Positions 1 through 5,638 are shown, numbered from the stretch's first letter. The stretch: DNA of 6,320 nucleotides from DASXBA01 sp046729895 (GCA_046729895.1 JBKPHP010000258.1:1-6320); one strand, 5' to 3'. Translations and numbers: made by a program. Notes: generated from the sequence alone by a model not told the origin.

Positions 1-656
1 CGTTCGCGGTCGAGGGGCTGGGCGACGCGATGAGGACGAGCCTCGAGATCGCCGCGCTGTCCACGATCGGCGCCACCATCCTCGGCACGCTGATGGCGCT
101 GGCGCTCGTGCGTTACCAGTTCCGCGGCCGCGCTCCCACCAACTTCTTCATCTTCCTGCCACTGGCGAGCCCGGAGATCGTGCTGGGCGCCTCGCTGCTC
201 TCCATGTTCCTGAACCTCGGCGTGGCGCTCGGCTTCGGGACGATCCTGATCGCCCACATCATGTTCAACGTCTCGTTCGTGGTGGTGACCGTTAGATCCC
301 GCCTCATCGGCTTCGACCGCTCCCTCGAGGAGGCCGCCCAGGACCTCGGCGCCAACAGCCTCCAGACATTCCTGCGGGTGACGCTGCCGCTGATCATGCC
401 CGGAGTGATCGCCGGTGCTCTCCTGGCCTTCGCGCTCTCGATCGACGACTTCGTGATCACGAACTTCAACGCGGGCTCCAAGGTGACCTATCCCCTCTAC
501 ATCTGGGGCGCGGCGCGCGTGTCGATCCCCCCGCAGGTCAACGTGCTCGCGGCGATGATCTTCGTCTTCACCGTCGCCGTGATGCTGCTCACGGTGTGGC
601 AGCAGCGGCGAGCGGAGAAGCTGGCATCGGTGCGGCCTGAACCGGAAGCCGCCTAG
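1..656 (+). CDS. ABC transporter permease, PotC-like (spermidine/putrescine type), 5' partial
   Basis: Inner-membrane permease subunit of a binding-protein-dependent ABC importer. The reading frame is already open at base 3 and the nine codons before the first ATG (base 30) read sensibly as protein, so that ATG is internal and the true start lies upstream; roughly 50-60 residues and probably the first membrane helix are missing. In the 217 visible residues I see about five hydrophobic segments (about 13-36, 48-70, 77-97, 129-152, 182-202). The cytoplasmic EAA loop that docks on the ATPase is clear: EEAAQDLGA from visible residue 109, followed by LRVTLPLIMPG. The segment SIDDFVITNF followed by YPLYIWG is typical of PotC/PotI permeases and supports a polyamine-type or related small cationic substrate; the exact substrate cannot be read. 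It is the last gene of its operon as seen here: 118 bases separate it from the next gene. The stop is TAG at 654-656. Confidence 0.9.
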   Translation, partial: FAVEGLGDAMRTSLEIAALSTIGATILGTLMALALVRYQFRGRAPTNFFIFLPLASPEIVLGASLLSMFLNLGVALGFGTILIAHIMFNVSFVVVTVRSRLIGFDRSLEEAAQDLGANSLQTFLRVTLPLIMPGVIAGALLAFALSIDDFVITNFNAGSKVTYPLYIWGAARVSIPPQVNVLAAMIFVFTVAVMLLTVWQQRRAEKLASVRPEPEAA

Positions 657-759
657 CTCCTCGTTCAAGCAGCTAGCCGGTTTTCTTCCGCGGTCGCCCG
701 GGGTCGCCGCGCAAGGCACGCTCGAGGAGTCAGACGAGCGGGGTCTCCCGGCGCCTCAG

Positions 760-765
760 TAGGCT
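760..765 (+). promoter_or_regulatory. Possible -10 element (TAGGCT) before the enolase-family gene
   Basis: TAGGCT fits the actinobacterial TAnnnT pattern and ends ten bases before the GTG start at 775. No Shine-Dalgarno sequence lies before that GTG, so a very short or absent leader would make sense. No convincing -35 element is visible. The match is short and could be chance. Confidence 0.22.
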
Positions 766-774
766 TCGGCGGCC

Positions 775-1842
775 GTGAGCAGCTACGACCGCATTGCGGA
801 CCTTCCGCTCGAGATCGAGTCCTGCGAGTTCGACGGCCTGGAGCTCGAGCTGTCGAAGGAGTTCGTTCGGCTCACGACCCTGATCAAGCTTCGGGGTGGG
901 GGGCACGAGGGCGTGGGGGAGGACGTGACCTACGACGCGCTCGATCACATCGCACAGCGGGACGCGGGTCCGCCGGACGGACTCTCCGGCTCCTACACGC
1001 TCGACTCGCTCTCGCAGCGATTGGAGGAGATCGAGCTTTGGCCTTCGGCCCCCGTCCGGGAGGCGTCAGTGAACTACCGCCGCTGGGCGTACGAGTCGGC
1101 GGCGCTCGACCTGGCTCTGCGGCAGGCCGACGTGACGCTGGCGGAGGCGGTTGGCCGTGAGCCGAGACCGGTCAACTTCGTGGTCTCGATGCGGCTCTCA
1201 GGCCCGGACTCACAGGGCCCGGACAAGGCCGACCGAGTGCTGCGGCTGCTCGAGCGCTATCCAACCACCCGCTTCAAACTCGATCCCACCAACAACTGGT
1301 CGCAGGAGCTGGTGGACGAGCTCGTGGCCACCGGCGCGATCGACTCGCTGGACCTGAAGGGCCTCTACACGGGCACCCCGGTGGACGTGGAGACCGATCC
1401 GGAGCTCTATCGGATGGTGATCGAGGCCCTCCCTCACGCCTGGATCGAGGACCCGGACGTGACTGACGAGACGCGGCCCCTCCTCGAGCGGGTCGCCGAC
1501 CGGGTGACCTGGGACGCCCCCATCCACTCGGTGGCGGACATCCAATCTCGGCCCTGGCCGCCCAAGATGATCAACATCAAGCCCTCGCGCTTCGGCCCGA
1601 TCCGCGCCCTGTTCGAGGCTTACGACTGGTGCGACGCAGGCGGCGTGGGCGCCTACGGGGGCGGCCAGCTCGAGCTCGGCGTGGGCCGCGGTCACATCCA
1701 GTACCTGGCCTCGATCTTCCACCCCGACACCCCCAACGACACGGCGCCGTCCGCCTACAACCACCCCGAGCCGCCGGACGGGCTGCCGACGAGCCCGCTC
1801 GAGCCGCGCATCGCCCCCGCCGGCTTCCGCTGGGAGACCTGA
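775..1842 (+). CDS. Enolase-superfamily (mandelate racemase/muconate lactonizing enzyme-like) protein
   Basis: A 355-residue protein with the two-domain plan of the enolase superfamily, whose members abstract a proton next to a carboxylate and hold the enolate on Mg2+. Residues about 10-130 form the N-terminal capping domain, including a GVGEDVTYD stretch like the usual G-x-GE motif. The barrel follows: strand 1 near PVNFVVSM (from about 141), strand 2 RFKLDP (166-171), strand 3 SLDLKG (191-196), strand 4 WIEDPD (223-228), strand 5 TWDAPIHS (245-252), strand 6 NIKPSRFG (267-274), strand 7 GGGQLELGVGR (295-305). The three metal ligands would be D193, E225 and D247, and K269 the strand-6 base. 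On strand 2 the usual KxK reads K168-L-D170, and on strand 3 the usual DxN reads D193-L-K195, so chemistry may differ from characterised members. Start GTG 775 is chosen because the capping domain needs nearly all of this length; it has no Shine-Dalgarno. Substrate is unknown. Family call is firm, specific function is not. Confidence 0.85.
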   Translation: MSSYDRIADLPLEIESCEFDGLELELSKEFVRLTTLIKLRGGGHEGVGEDVTYDALDHIAQRDAGPPDGLSGSYTLDSLSQRLEEIELWPSAPVREASVNYRRWAYESAALDLALRQADVTLAEAVGREPRPVNFVVSMRLSGPDSQGPDKADRVLRLLERYPTTRFKLDPTNNWSQELVDELVATGAIDSLDLKGLYTGTPVDVETDPELYRMVIEALPHAWIEDPDVTDETRPLLERVADRVTWDAPIHSVADIQSRPWPPKMINIKPSRFGPIRALFEAYDWCDAGGVGAYGGGQLELGVGRGHIQYLASIFHPDTPNDTAPSAYNHPEPPDGLPTSPLEPRIAPAGFRWET

Positions 1843-1856
1843 GCCCTAGGGGGCCT

Positions 1857-1891
1857 GGCGACTCTTCCCGACACTGTCAGGAAAAGTCGCC
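1857..1891. terminator. 35-base inverted repeat, likely terminator between convergent genes
   Basis: Arms GGCGACTCTTCCCGAC and GTCAGGAAAAGTCGCC flank a three-base centre. On the + strand there are two C-A mismatches; in RNA made from the - strand these become G-U wobbles, giving a continuous 16-base-pair stem. It starts 15 bases after the enolase-family stop. There is no T run on either side, as is common for terminators in GC-rich actinobacteria. It may act for the + strand gene, for doxX, or both; a small palindromic repeat element is the alternative. Confidence 0.5.
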
Positions 1892-1911
1892 GAACCACGC
1901 GGATTCGCCTA

Positions 1912-1930
1912 CGGCCGCCGACGGCGGCCG
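1912..1930. repeat. Short GC-only palindrome in the convergent intergenic region
   Basis: CGGCCGCCG, a single A, then CGGCGGCCG form a perfect 9-base inverted repeat (as RNA about seven pairs with a five-base loop). It is the middle of three hairpins between the enolase-family and doxX genes and probably adds to termination. In such GC-rich DNA short palindromes arise by chance, so this one alone is weak evidence. Confidence 0.35.
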
Positions 1931-1945
1931 GTCGGAGCACCCGAA

Positions 1946-1976
1946 GAGGCGGCCGGCGAGTGGTGCCGGCCGCCTC
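1946..1976 (-). terminator. Strong hairpin after doxX, likely its terminator
   Basis: GAGGCGGCCGGC (1946-1957) and GCCGGCCGCCTC (1965-1976) are perfect complements: a 12-base-pair stem with a 7-base loop. It lies only 13 bases past the doxX stop on the - strand, the usual place for an intrinsic terminator. No U tract follows, so it would be a stem-only terminator or an end-protecting structure. It could also stop read-through from the + strand. Confidence 0.55.
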
Positions 1977-1989
1977 GTGGCGGGCGGTG

Positions 1990-2448
1990 CTACCGAACGT
2001 CGGGCTGATCGGCGGCGCGCGCGGGGAAGGCGCTCGCCAGACGGGCCAGCGCGAGGGCACCGATCAGCAGGCCGAAGTCGCGCAGGGCGATGTCGGCGTA
2101 GCCGCCCACGAGGAGCAGGCTGACGATGATGCCGCCGAGCCAGCCGGCGACCAGTAGGCCGCCGAAGCGCGGTATGACCGCGACGACGAGTCCGGCGGCG
2201 ATCTCAACGGCGCCGACGATGTGCATCGCGTCCTGGGCGTTGCCGGGGATCAGGTCGTTGAACTCGGTGGCCAGGTACTTCGGCCAGTCGTTGATCATGA
2301 TCTCGGCGAACTTGTCGAGCCCGAACAGGATCGGCGCGACGGTGAACCCGATACGCAGCAGCAGGAAGGCCTGGGCGGCCGGATCCTTGCGCAGCACGTT
2401 CACCTTCGGGAACGGAATCGGCCTGAGGGTGGCCGCGATGGTGCTCAT
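1990..2448 (-). CDS. DoxX family integral membrane protein
   Basis: A 152-residue protein with a short polar N-terminus and four predicted membrane helices at about 28-48, 76-92, 95-115 and 119-140, the size and topology of DoxX (COG2259) proteins. Helix 1 carries LLRIGFTVAPILFGLDKF, resembling the conserved R-x3-G/A...F-x3-G-x2-K pattern of the family; helix 2 begins with H76 and contains E82 (GAVEIAAGL), also common there. DoxX proteins are linked in different bacteria to thiosulfate:quinone oxidoreductase, to superoxide-detoxifying membrane complexes, or have no known role; no partner enzyme is next door here, so the role is open. Start ATG at 2446-2448 is well supported by an AAGGAG seven to eight bases upstream. 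It is transcribed alone, convergent with the enolase-family gene and divergent from the sigma factor gene. Confidence 0.88.
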   Translation of the reverse strand: MSTIAATLRPIPFPKVNVLRKDPAAQAFLLLRIGFTVAPILFGLDKFAEIMINDWPKYLATEFNDLIPGNAQDAMHIVGAVEIAAGLVVAVIPRFGGLLVAGWLGGIIVSLLLVGGYADIALRDFGLLIGALALARLASAFPARAADQPDVR

Positions 2449-2455
2449 GTCAAGT

Positions 2456-2461
2456 CTCCTT
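2456..2461 (-). promoter_or_regulatory. Strong Shine-Dalgarno (AAGGAG) of doxX
   Basis: On the - strand AAAGGAGACTTGAC leads directly into the ATG at 2448. This is the best ribosome binding site in the window; most other starts here have none, which suggests doxX is translated from a real leader RNA. Confidence 0.8.
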
Positions 2462-2478
2462 TCGAGTTGGTCCTTCGT

Positions 2479-2512
2479 GTGACCAGGCCGCGCCTGCGGC
2501 CACGACGGTCAC
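2479..2512. promoter_or_regulatory. Extended inverted repeat upstream of doxX (operator or leader hairpin)
   Basis: GTGACC (2479-2484) pairs with GGTCAC (2507-2512), and inside it GGCCGC (2486-2491) pairs with GCGGCC (2496-2501) across a GCCT loop. The two arms are joined by one base on one side and five on the other. It sits 31-64 bases before the doxX start, so it is either a leader RNA structure or a dyad operator. There is no doxX-adjacent regulator to assign to it. Confidence 0.4.
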
Positions 2513-2540
2513 CCCCTTAGCGACCCAAAGCGGCCGGTCC

Positions 2541-2578
2541 TTACCACCTCGATCAGGCGATATGCGGCATTACCACCT
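2541..2578. repeat. Two copies of TTACCACCT in the doxX/sigma intergenic region
   Basis: TTACCACCT occurs at 2541-2549 and 2570-2578, 29 bases apart in the same orientation (AGGTGGTAA on the - strand). The 300-base divergent region 2449-2748 otherwise holds the doxX leader palindrome and a weaker GCGGC-TGAG-GCCGC hairpin at 2603-2616, with no gene I can support. Paired direct repeats between divergent genes can be regulator sites, but a 9-base match is modest evidence. Confidence 0.3.
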
Positions 2579-2734
2579 TCAGTCGTGCACCCGCCCGGGT
2601 CGGCGGCTGAGGCCGCGGGTTTCCACTCGTAAGAAATCCCTGGCGCCCGTCGCTAATCCAAACGATGCTGGTCCGCGAGCACGAGCGAACGTCCCTGACC
2701 CCCGTTACTTGGCCGGGTCGCGAGGAGGTCATCT

Positions 2735-2740
2735 ATCGTC
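2735..2740 (+). promoter_or_regulatory. Possible -10 element (TATCGT) for a leaderless sigma factor transcript
   Basis: TATCGT fits TAnnnT and ends eight bases before the ATG at 2749, close to the placement expected for leaderless actinobacterial genes. It is one reason for preferring 2749 over the upstream ATG at 2665. No -35 element of a recognisable type is visible. Confidence 0.25.
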
Positions 2741-2748
2741 ACCGTGCC

Positions 2749-3393
2749 ATGGAGCGTGCGCTCGAAGGCAGCGACGTCTCGCCCTCCGAGCAGTCGCAGG
2801 CCTGGCTGACGGCGCTTCGCGGCGACGGCGCCGAGCGCGACCGGGCGATCGCCCGACTTCACGACCTGCTCCTGCGCGCCGCGCGCTTCGAGCTCAACCG
2901 GCGCCGCGCGGCGCTCTCGCATGTGCGCGGCGAGGAACTCGAGGACATCGCGACCCAGGCCGCCGACGACGCCCTCATGGCGGTGCTCGCAAAGCTCGAC
3001 GACTACCGCGGCGCGAGCCGCTTCACGACCTGGGCCTACAAGTTCGCGCTGCTCGAGGCGGGCGTCAAGCTGCGACGGCGAGCGTGGCAGGATCGGGAGG
3101 TGGTGCTCGACCCGGACAGCTGGCCGGCGATTGCCGACCCACGCTCCTCGGCCCACGAGGAGCTCGAGCGGACGGAGCTGCTGGAGGCGCTACGCGTGGC
3201 AGTCGAGGCCGAGCTCACGCCGCATCAGCGGCAGGTATTCGTCGCATTGGCCCTCAACCAGGTGCCGATCGACGTACTTGCCGAGCGCCTCAACACCAAC
3301 CGGAACGCCCTCTACAAGACTCTGCACGACGCGCGCCATAAGCTCCGTCGCAAGCTCGCGGAGGACGGACTCGTGCTGCCGGAGGGCAGCTGA
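2749..3393 (+). CDS. Sigma-70 family RNA polymerase sigma factor (ECF-like)
   Basis: A 214-residue protein with only regions 2 and 4, the layout of ECF-type alternative sigma factors that direct RNA polymerase to special promoters. Region 2 spans about 37-113: a helical segment beginning LHDLLLRAARF, then DIATQAADDALMAVLAKLDD for core binding, then YRGASRFTTWAYKFA (86-100), the aromatic-rich segment that melts the -10 element. A linker about 114-155 follows. Region 4 (about 156-204) starts LTPHQRQVF and contains the helix-turn-helix VPIDVLAERLNTNRNALYKTLHDAR followed by basic HKLRRKL. I chose ATG 2749 because upstream codons are less G/C-biased in third positions and unlike a sigma N-terminus; ATG 2665 in the same frame would add 28 residues and neither start has a well-placed Shine-Dalgarno. 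The stop overlaps the start of the next gene, which looks like its anti-sigma factor. Confidence 0.9.
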   Translation: MERALEGSDVSPSEQSQAWLTALRGDGAERDRAIARLHDLLLRAARFELNRRRAALSHVRGEELEDIATQAADDALMAVLAKLDDYRGASRFTTWAYKFALLEAGVKLRRRAWQDREVVLDPDSWPAIADPRSSAHEELERTELLEALRVAVEAELTPHQRQVFVALALNQVPIDVLAERLNTNRNALYKTLHDARHKLRRKLAEDGLVLPEGS

Positions 3394-3653
3394 TGACTGG
3401 AGAAGCCATGGCGAAGCACGACGACAAGCACAACCCGAAGCTCGAGCGGCTACTGGGACCCCGTGGCTACGAGCTCAGCTGCGACGAGTGCTTCGAGTTC
3501 CTCGACGAGTACGTCGAGCTCGAGCTGCGGGGTGCCGATGCCGACGAGCGCATTCCGGGGCTCCGTAACCACCTCGACGGCTGCCCGGCGTGCCGCGAGG
3601 AGCACGAGAGCCTGCGCGCCCTGGTGGCTCGGGACGGTCCCGCGAACACCTAG
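3393..3653 (+). CDS. Small soluble zinc-finger anti-sigma factor-like protein
   Basis: An 86-residue protein, probable partner of the sigma factor before it. It has the zf-HC2-type signature: C30-x2-C33 near the start of the fold and H60-x3-C64-x2-C67 (HLDGCPAC), the H-x3-C-x2-C pattern of zinc-binding anti-sigma domains. Between them is an acidic helical stretch (about 34-45). There is no membrane helix and nothing follows the domain, so it would act in the cytoplasm; such proteins often sense oxidation through their cysteines, which is family knowledge and not shown here. Its ATG shares one base with the sigma stop (TGATG, 3391-3395), and GGAGG at 3381-3385 sits well for it, so translation is probably coupled. 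A second in-frame ATG at 3408 with its own GGAG could also be used. It might instead be a simple zinc-finger protein, but position and motif favour anti-sigma. Confidence 0.82.
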   Translation: MTGEAMAKHDDKHNPKLERLLGPRGYELSCDECFEFLDEYVELELRGADADERIPGLRNHLDGCPACREEHESLRALVARDGPANT

Positions 3654-5041
3654 GCCGCCGTTACGTCGCGCGAGAAGGCCTCGAACGCGTCGAGGTAGCG
3701 CTGCAGGTGCTCGTCCTCGTGGGCGATCGAGAGTGTCCACTCTTCCTCGACACCCGGAGTCATGAACACGCCGCGGTTCATGTGGTAGAGCCAGGCGAGC
3801 GTGGAGAGCTCGTCGTCCACCTTGGTCAGGTAGTCGCGGTACTCGCGGATCGGCTCGGCCGAGAAGACCACGCAGCCCTTGGCGCCGAGACCTTCGGTGT
3901 GGGCCGGCAACCGGTAGCGCTCGATCAGCTCATCGCAGCCGGCGAGCACCTTCTCGTTGGTGCGCTCTAGCTTGGCGTAGGCGTCGTCGGTGAGGACCTC
4001 GGTCAGCGTCGCCCGCGCGGCCGCCATCACCAGCGGGTTCCCGTTGAAGGTCCCGTACTGGTGGATGGTGCCGTCGGCCACGGGGGCCGCCAGCTCCTCG
4101 GTCATCCCGATCGCGCCTCCGGGGAAGCCGCCGCAGGTGGCCTTGGCGAGAGCGATCATGTCCGGCGTCACGCCGAAGCGCCGGCTGGCCCCGCCCGGGG
4201 AGATCGTCGCCCCGGTCTTGACCTCGTCGAAGATCAGCTTGACCCCGTGCTCCCGCGTGAGCTCCCGCACCCTTTCCAGGTAGCCCTCCACCGGCGGCAC
4301 GATGTTGATGTTCATCATCGCGGGCTCCATGATCAGTCCGGCCACCTGGCCGCCAAGCGTGTCGAGGACGCGGGCGAGGGCGTCGGCGTCGTTGAACGGC
4401 ACCGACCGCGTCAGCTCGGTGAGCGCGCGCGGGTAGCCCGCGCCGTATGGAACGCTCACCGGGTCGTCCCGGTCGCCCAGCTCCTCGAGGTCGGGATACA
4501 CCGACACCATCACGGCGTCGTGATGGCCGTGGTAGGAGCCCTCGATCTTGAGGATCGTGTCGCGCCCCGTGACGCCCCGCGCGACATGCACCGCGTCCAT
4601 AGTTGATTCGGTGCCCGAGTTCGTGAACCGCCACTGCGGCAGCCCGAAGCGGCGCCGCAGCTCCTCGGCGACGACGATCGAGCCCTCGGTGGGCGCGGCG
4701 AAGTGCGTGCCGCGCTCGACCTGCGCCTTGACCGCGGCGGCAATCGTCGGATTGGCGTGGCCTGCGCACATCACCCCGAAGCCGTTGTGGAAGTCGACGT
4801 ATTCGTTTCCGTCCACGTCCCACACGTTGGCGCCGTGGCCGCGCTCGACGTACACCGGCCAGGGGTCGTTCGTCTGGAACGACGATGGCACACCGCCGGG
4901 CATCACCCTGCGAGCCCTGTCGTAGTACTCGCTGGAGCGCGGCGTGCGCTCCCCGAAACGCTCCAGCTCGCGTTTGGTCAGCTCCGCGATCTTGGAGCGG
5001 TCGATCACGGCAGCAGATGTCGTCGCCGTCCCTGATCGCAT
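3650..5041 (-). CDS. Class III PLP-dependent aminotransferase, glutamate-1-semialdehyde aminomutase-like
   Basis: A 463-residue fold-type I enzyme using pyridoxal phosphate. The catalytic lysine is K300 (LAKATCGG); D272 in FDEVKTG contacts the cofactor ring nitrogen, exactly 28 residues earlier as in GSA aminomutases; S142-G-T144 (NSGTEST) and T331 (GTFNGNP) are the phosphate-binding sites; Y170 in SYHGHHD stacks on the ring. The N-terminal GGVPSSF and DVDGNEYVDF segments and the C-terminal NRGVFMTPG are also family-typical. It is longer than HemL by about 30 residues, mostly at the N-terminus, and belongs to the broad group often labelled aspartate aminotransferase family or GSA-aminomutase-like. 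With no tetrapyrrole genes nearby I do not call it hemL; the amino donor and substrate are unknown. Start ATG 5039-5041 has no Shine-Dalgarno; a GTG at 5006-5008 is possible. Upstream of 5041 the same frame stays open but runs antisense to the ferritin gene. Its TAG shares CTAG with the anti-sigma stop. Confidence 0.9.
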   Translation of the reverse strand: MRSGTATTSAAVIDRSKIAELTKRELERFGERTPRSSEYYDRARRVMPGGVPSSFQTNDPWPVYVERGHGANVWDVDGNEYVDFHNGFGVMCAGHANPTIAAAVKAQVERGTHFAAPTEGSIVVAEELRRRFGLPQWRFTNSGTESTMDAVHVARGVTGRDTILKIEGSYHGHHDAVMVSVYPDLEELGDRDDPVSVPYGAGYPRALTELTRSVPFNDADALARVLDTLGGQVAGLIMEPAMMNINIVPPVEGYLERVRELTREHGVKLIFDEVKTGATISPGGASRRFGVTPDMIALAKATCGGFPGGAIGMTEELAAPVADGTIHQYGTFNGNPLVMAAARATLTEVLTDDAYAKLERTNEKVLAGCDELIERYRLPAHTEGLGAKGCVVFSAEPIREYRDYLTKVDDELSTLAWLYHMNRGVFMTPGVEEEWTLSIAHEDEHLQRYLDAFEAFSRDVTAA

Positions 5042-5054
5042 GGGGGCCTGCGTC

Positions 5055-5060
5055 AGGGTA
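5055..5060 (-). promoter_or_regulatory. Possible -10 element (TACCCT) for the aminotransferase gene
   Basis: On the - strand TACCCT fits TAnnnT and lies 13 bases before the ATG at 5041, which would give a leader of only a few bases and agrees with the absence of a Shine-Dalgarno. No -35 is evident. Weak evidence by itself. Confidence 0.22.
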
Positions 5061-5066
5061 GCGTGA

Positions 5067-5094
5067 CCGCCGCTCCTGGGGCCGCCGCTCCTGG
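5067..5094. repeat. Tandem 13-base direct repeat in the aminotransferase/ferritin divergent promoter region
   Basis: CCGCCGCTCCTGG occurs at 5067-5079 and again at 5082-5094, a 15-base period. Outside it GGTAGCGT occurs at 5057-5064 and 5093-5100, so most of the short region between the divergent starts is built of repeated pieces. This could be a duplicated regulator site or a small local duplication. Confidence 0.4.
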
Positions 5095-5100
5095 TAGCGT
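5095..5100 (+). promoter_or_regulatory. Possible -10 element (TAGCGT) for a leaderless ferritin transcript
   Basis: TAGCGT fits TAnnnT and ends seven bases before the ferritin ATG at 5108, the spacing expected if transcription begins at the start codon. The ATG has no Shine-Dalgarno, and this start is independently supported by the residue numbering of the ferritin active site. A good -35 is not visible. Confidence 0.4.
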
Positions 5101-5107
5101 CGTCCAG

Positions 5108-5638
5108 ATGCCGGCTGAGCGCTTCGTCGACGCCCTGGAGGCACAGATCGCCCGCGAGTTCGGCGCCTCGCGGCAGTACCTGGCGGTGGCCATCTGGTAC
5201 GAGGACCGGACGTTCCCCCGGCTGGCCGGGCTCTTCTACGCCCAGGCGCTCGAGGAGCGGGGCCACGCGCTCATGATGGTCAAGTACCTGCTCGACTCCG
5301 GCGTGCGGCCGAAGGTGCCCGGCACGAAGGAGCCCCAGGGCGATTTCGCCGACTTCGTAGAGCCGATCAGCGTCGCGCTCGAGCAGGAGCGCAAGGTCAC
5401 CGAACAGATCTCCGACCTGGCGAGGATCGCGCGCGATGAGAACGATTACGTGAGCGAGCAGTTCATTCAGTGGTTCCTCAAGGAGCAGGTGGAGGAGGTC
5501 GACCTGTTCTCCTCGCTCCTGGACGTGGCCGAGCGCAGTCGCGAGCGGCCGATGGACGTCGAGCAGTACATCGTCCGTGAGGGCGTGGGCGGCCCAGCGG
5601 ACGACCCCACCGCGCCGCCGGCCGCCGGCGGCGCGTGA
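5108..5638 (+). CDS. Bacterial non-haem ferritin (FtnA type)
   Basis: A 176-residue iron-storage protein expected to form a 24-subunit cytoplasmic shell that oxidises Fe2+ and stores it as ferric mineral. Counting from ATG 5108, the di-iron ferroxidase centre is complete and in the same numbered positions as E. coli FtnA: E17, Y24, E50, H53, E94 and Q127, and the third iron site is present too (E49, E126, E129, E130, in the segment KEQVEEVDLF). That exact agreement is why I choose 5108 over an in-frame GTG at 5063, which would add 15 low-complexity residues. The four-helix bundle ends near residue 145; the tail from about 157 is Gly/Pro/Ala-rich (GVGGPADDPTAPPAAGGA) and unlike FtnA. No haem-ligand methionine at the bacterioferritin position is evident. 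It is divergent from the aminotransferase gene and its TGA overlaps the GTG of the PLD-like gene. No iron-regulator box was recognised. Confidence 0.93.
   Translation: MPAERFVDALEAQIAREFGASRQYLAVAIWYEDRTFPRLAGLFYAQALEERGHALMMVKYLLDSGVRPKVPGTKEPQGDFADFVEPISVALEQERKVTEQISDLARIARDENDYVSEQFIQWFLKEQVEEVDLFSSLLDVAERSRERPMDVEQYIVREGVGGPADDPTAPPAAGGA
5611..5635 (+). repeat. Perfect GC-only hairpin at the ferritin/PLD junction
   Basis: CGCGCCGCCGG (5611-5621) and CCGGCGGCGCG (5625-5635) form 11 uninterrupted base pairs around a three-base loop CCG. The stem ends on the first G of the PLD gene's GTG start and overlaps the last codons of ferritin. It could weaken transcription past ferritin, or hide the second start so that it is only used by ribosomes finishing ferritin. 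It also encodes the low-complexity APPAAGGA tail, so it may be partly a by-product of GC-rich repeats. Confidence 0.5.

Noticed and set aside
690..710. Possible terminator hairpin after the ABC permease (GCGG...CCGC)
   Set aside because: Only the outer four pairs are solid; the inner stem needs wobbles and a mismatch and has no downstream T run.
657..729. CTCCTCG and CGAGGAG inverted pair after the permease gene
   Set aside because: Seven bases separated by 59 bases is within chance expectation for this composition.
1210..1764. - strand open frame opposite the enolase-family gene
   Set aside because: A shadow frame; the + strand carries the ordered barrel motifs.
2126..2482. + strand open frame opposite doxX
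   Set aside because: The DoxX frame has four membrane helices, family motifs and a strong ribosome binding site; the + frame has none of these.
2665..2748. 28-residue N-terminal extension of the sigma factor from ATG 2665
   Set aside because: No Shine-Dalgarno, weaker third-position G/C bias, and no sigma-like content. It remains possible because the start at 2749 also lacks a close Shine-Dalgarno.
3650..5041. Naming the aminotransferase hemL
   Set aside because: The cofactor site matches the GSA-aminomutase fold, but many non-HemL class III enzymes share it, the protein is longer, and no haem biosynthesis genes are nearby.
3930..5144. Second long - strand open frame of about 400 residues overlapping the aminotransferase in another frame
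   Set aside because: The composition is almost all Arg, Ala, Gly and Asp, typical of an out-of-frame reading of GC-rich coding DNA; the true gene covers the same bases.
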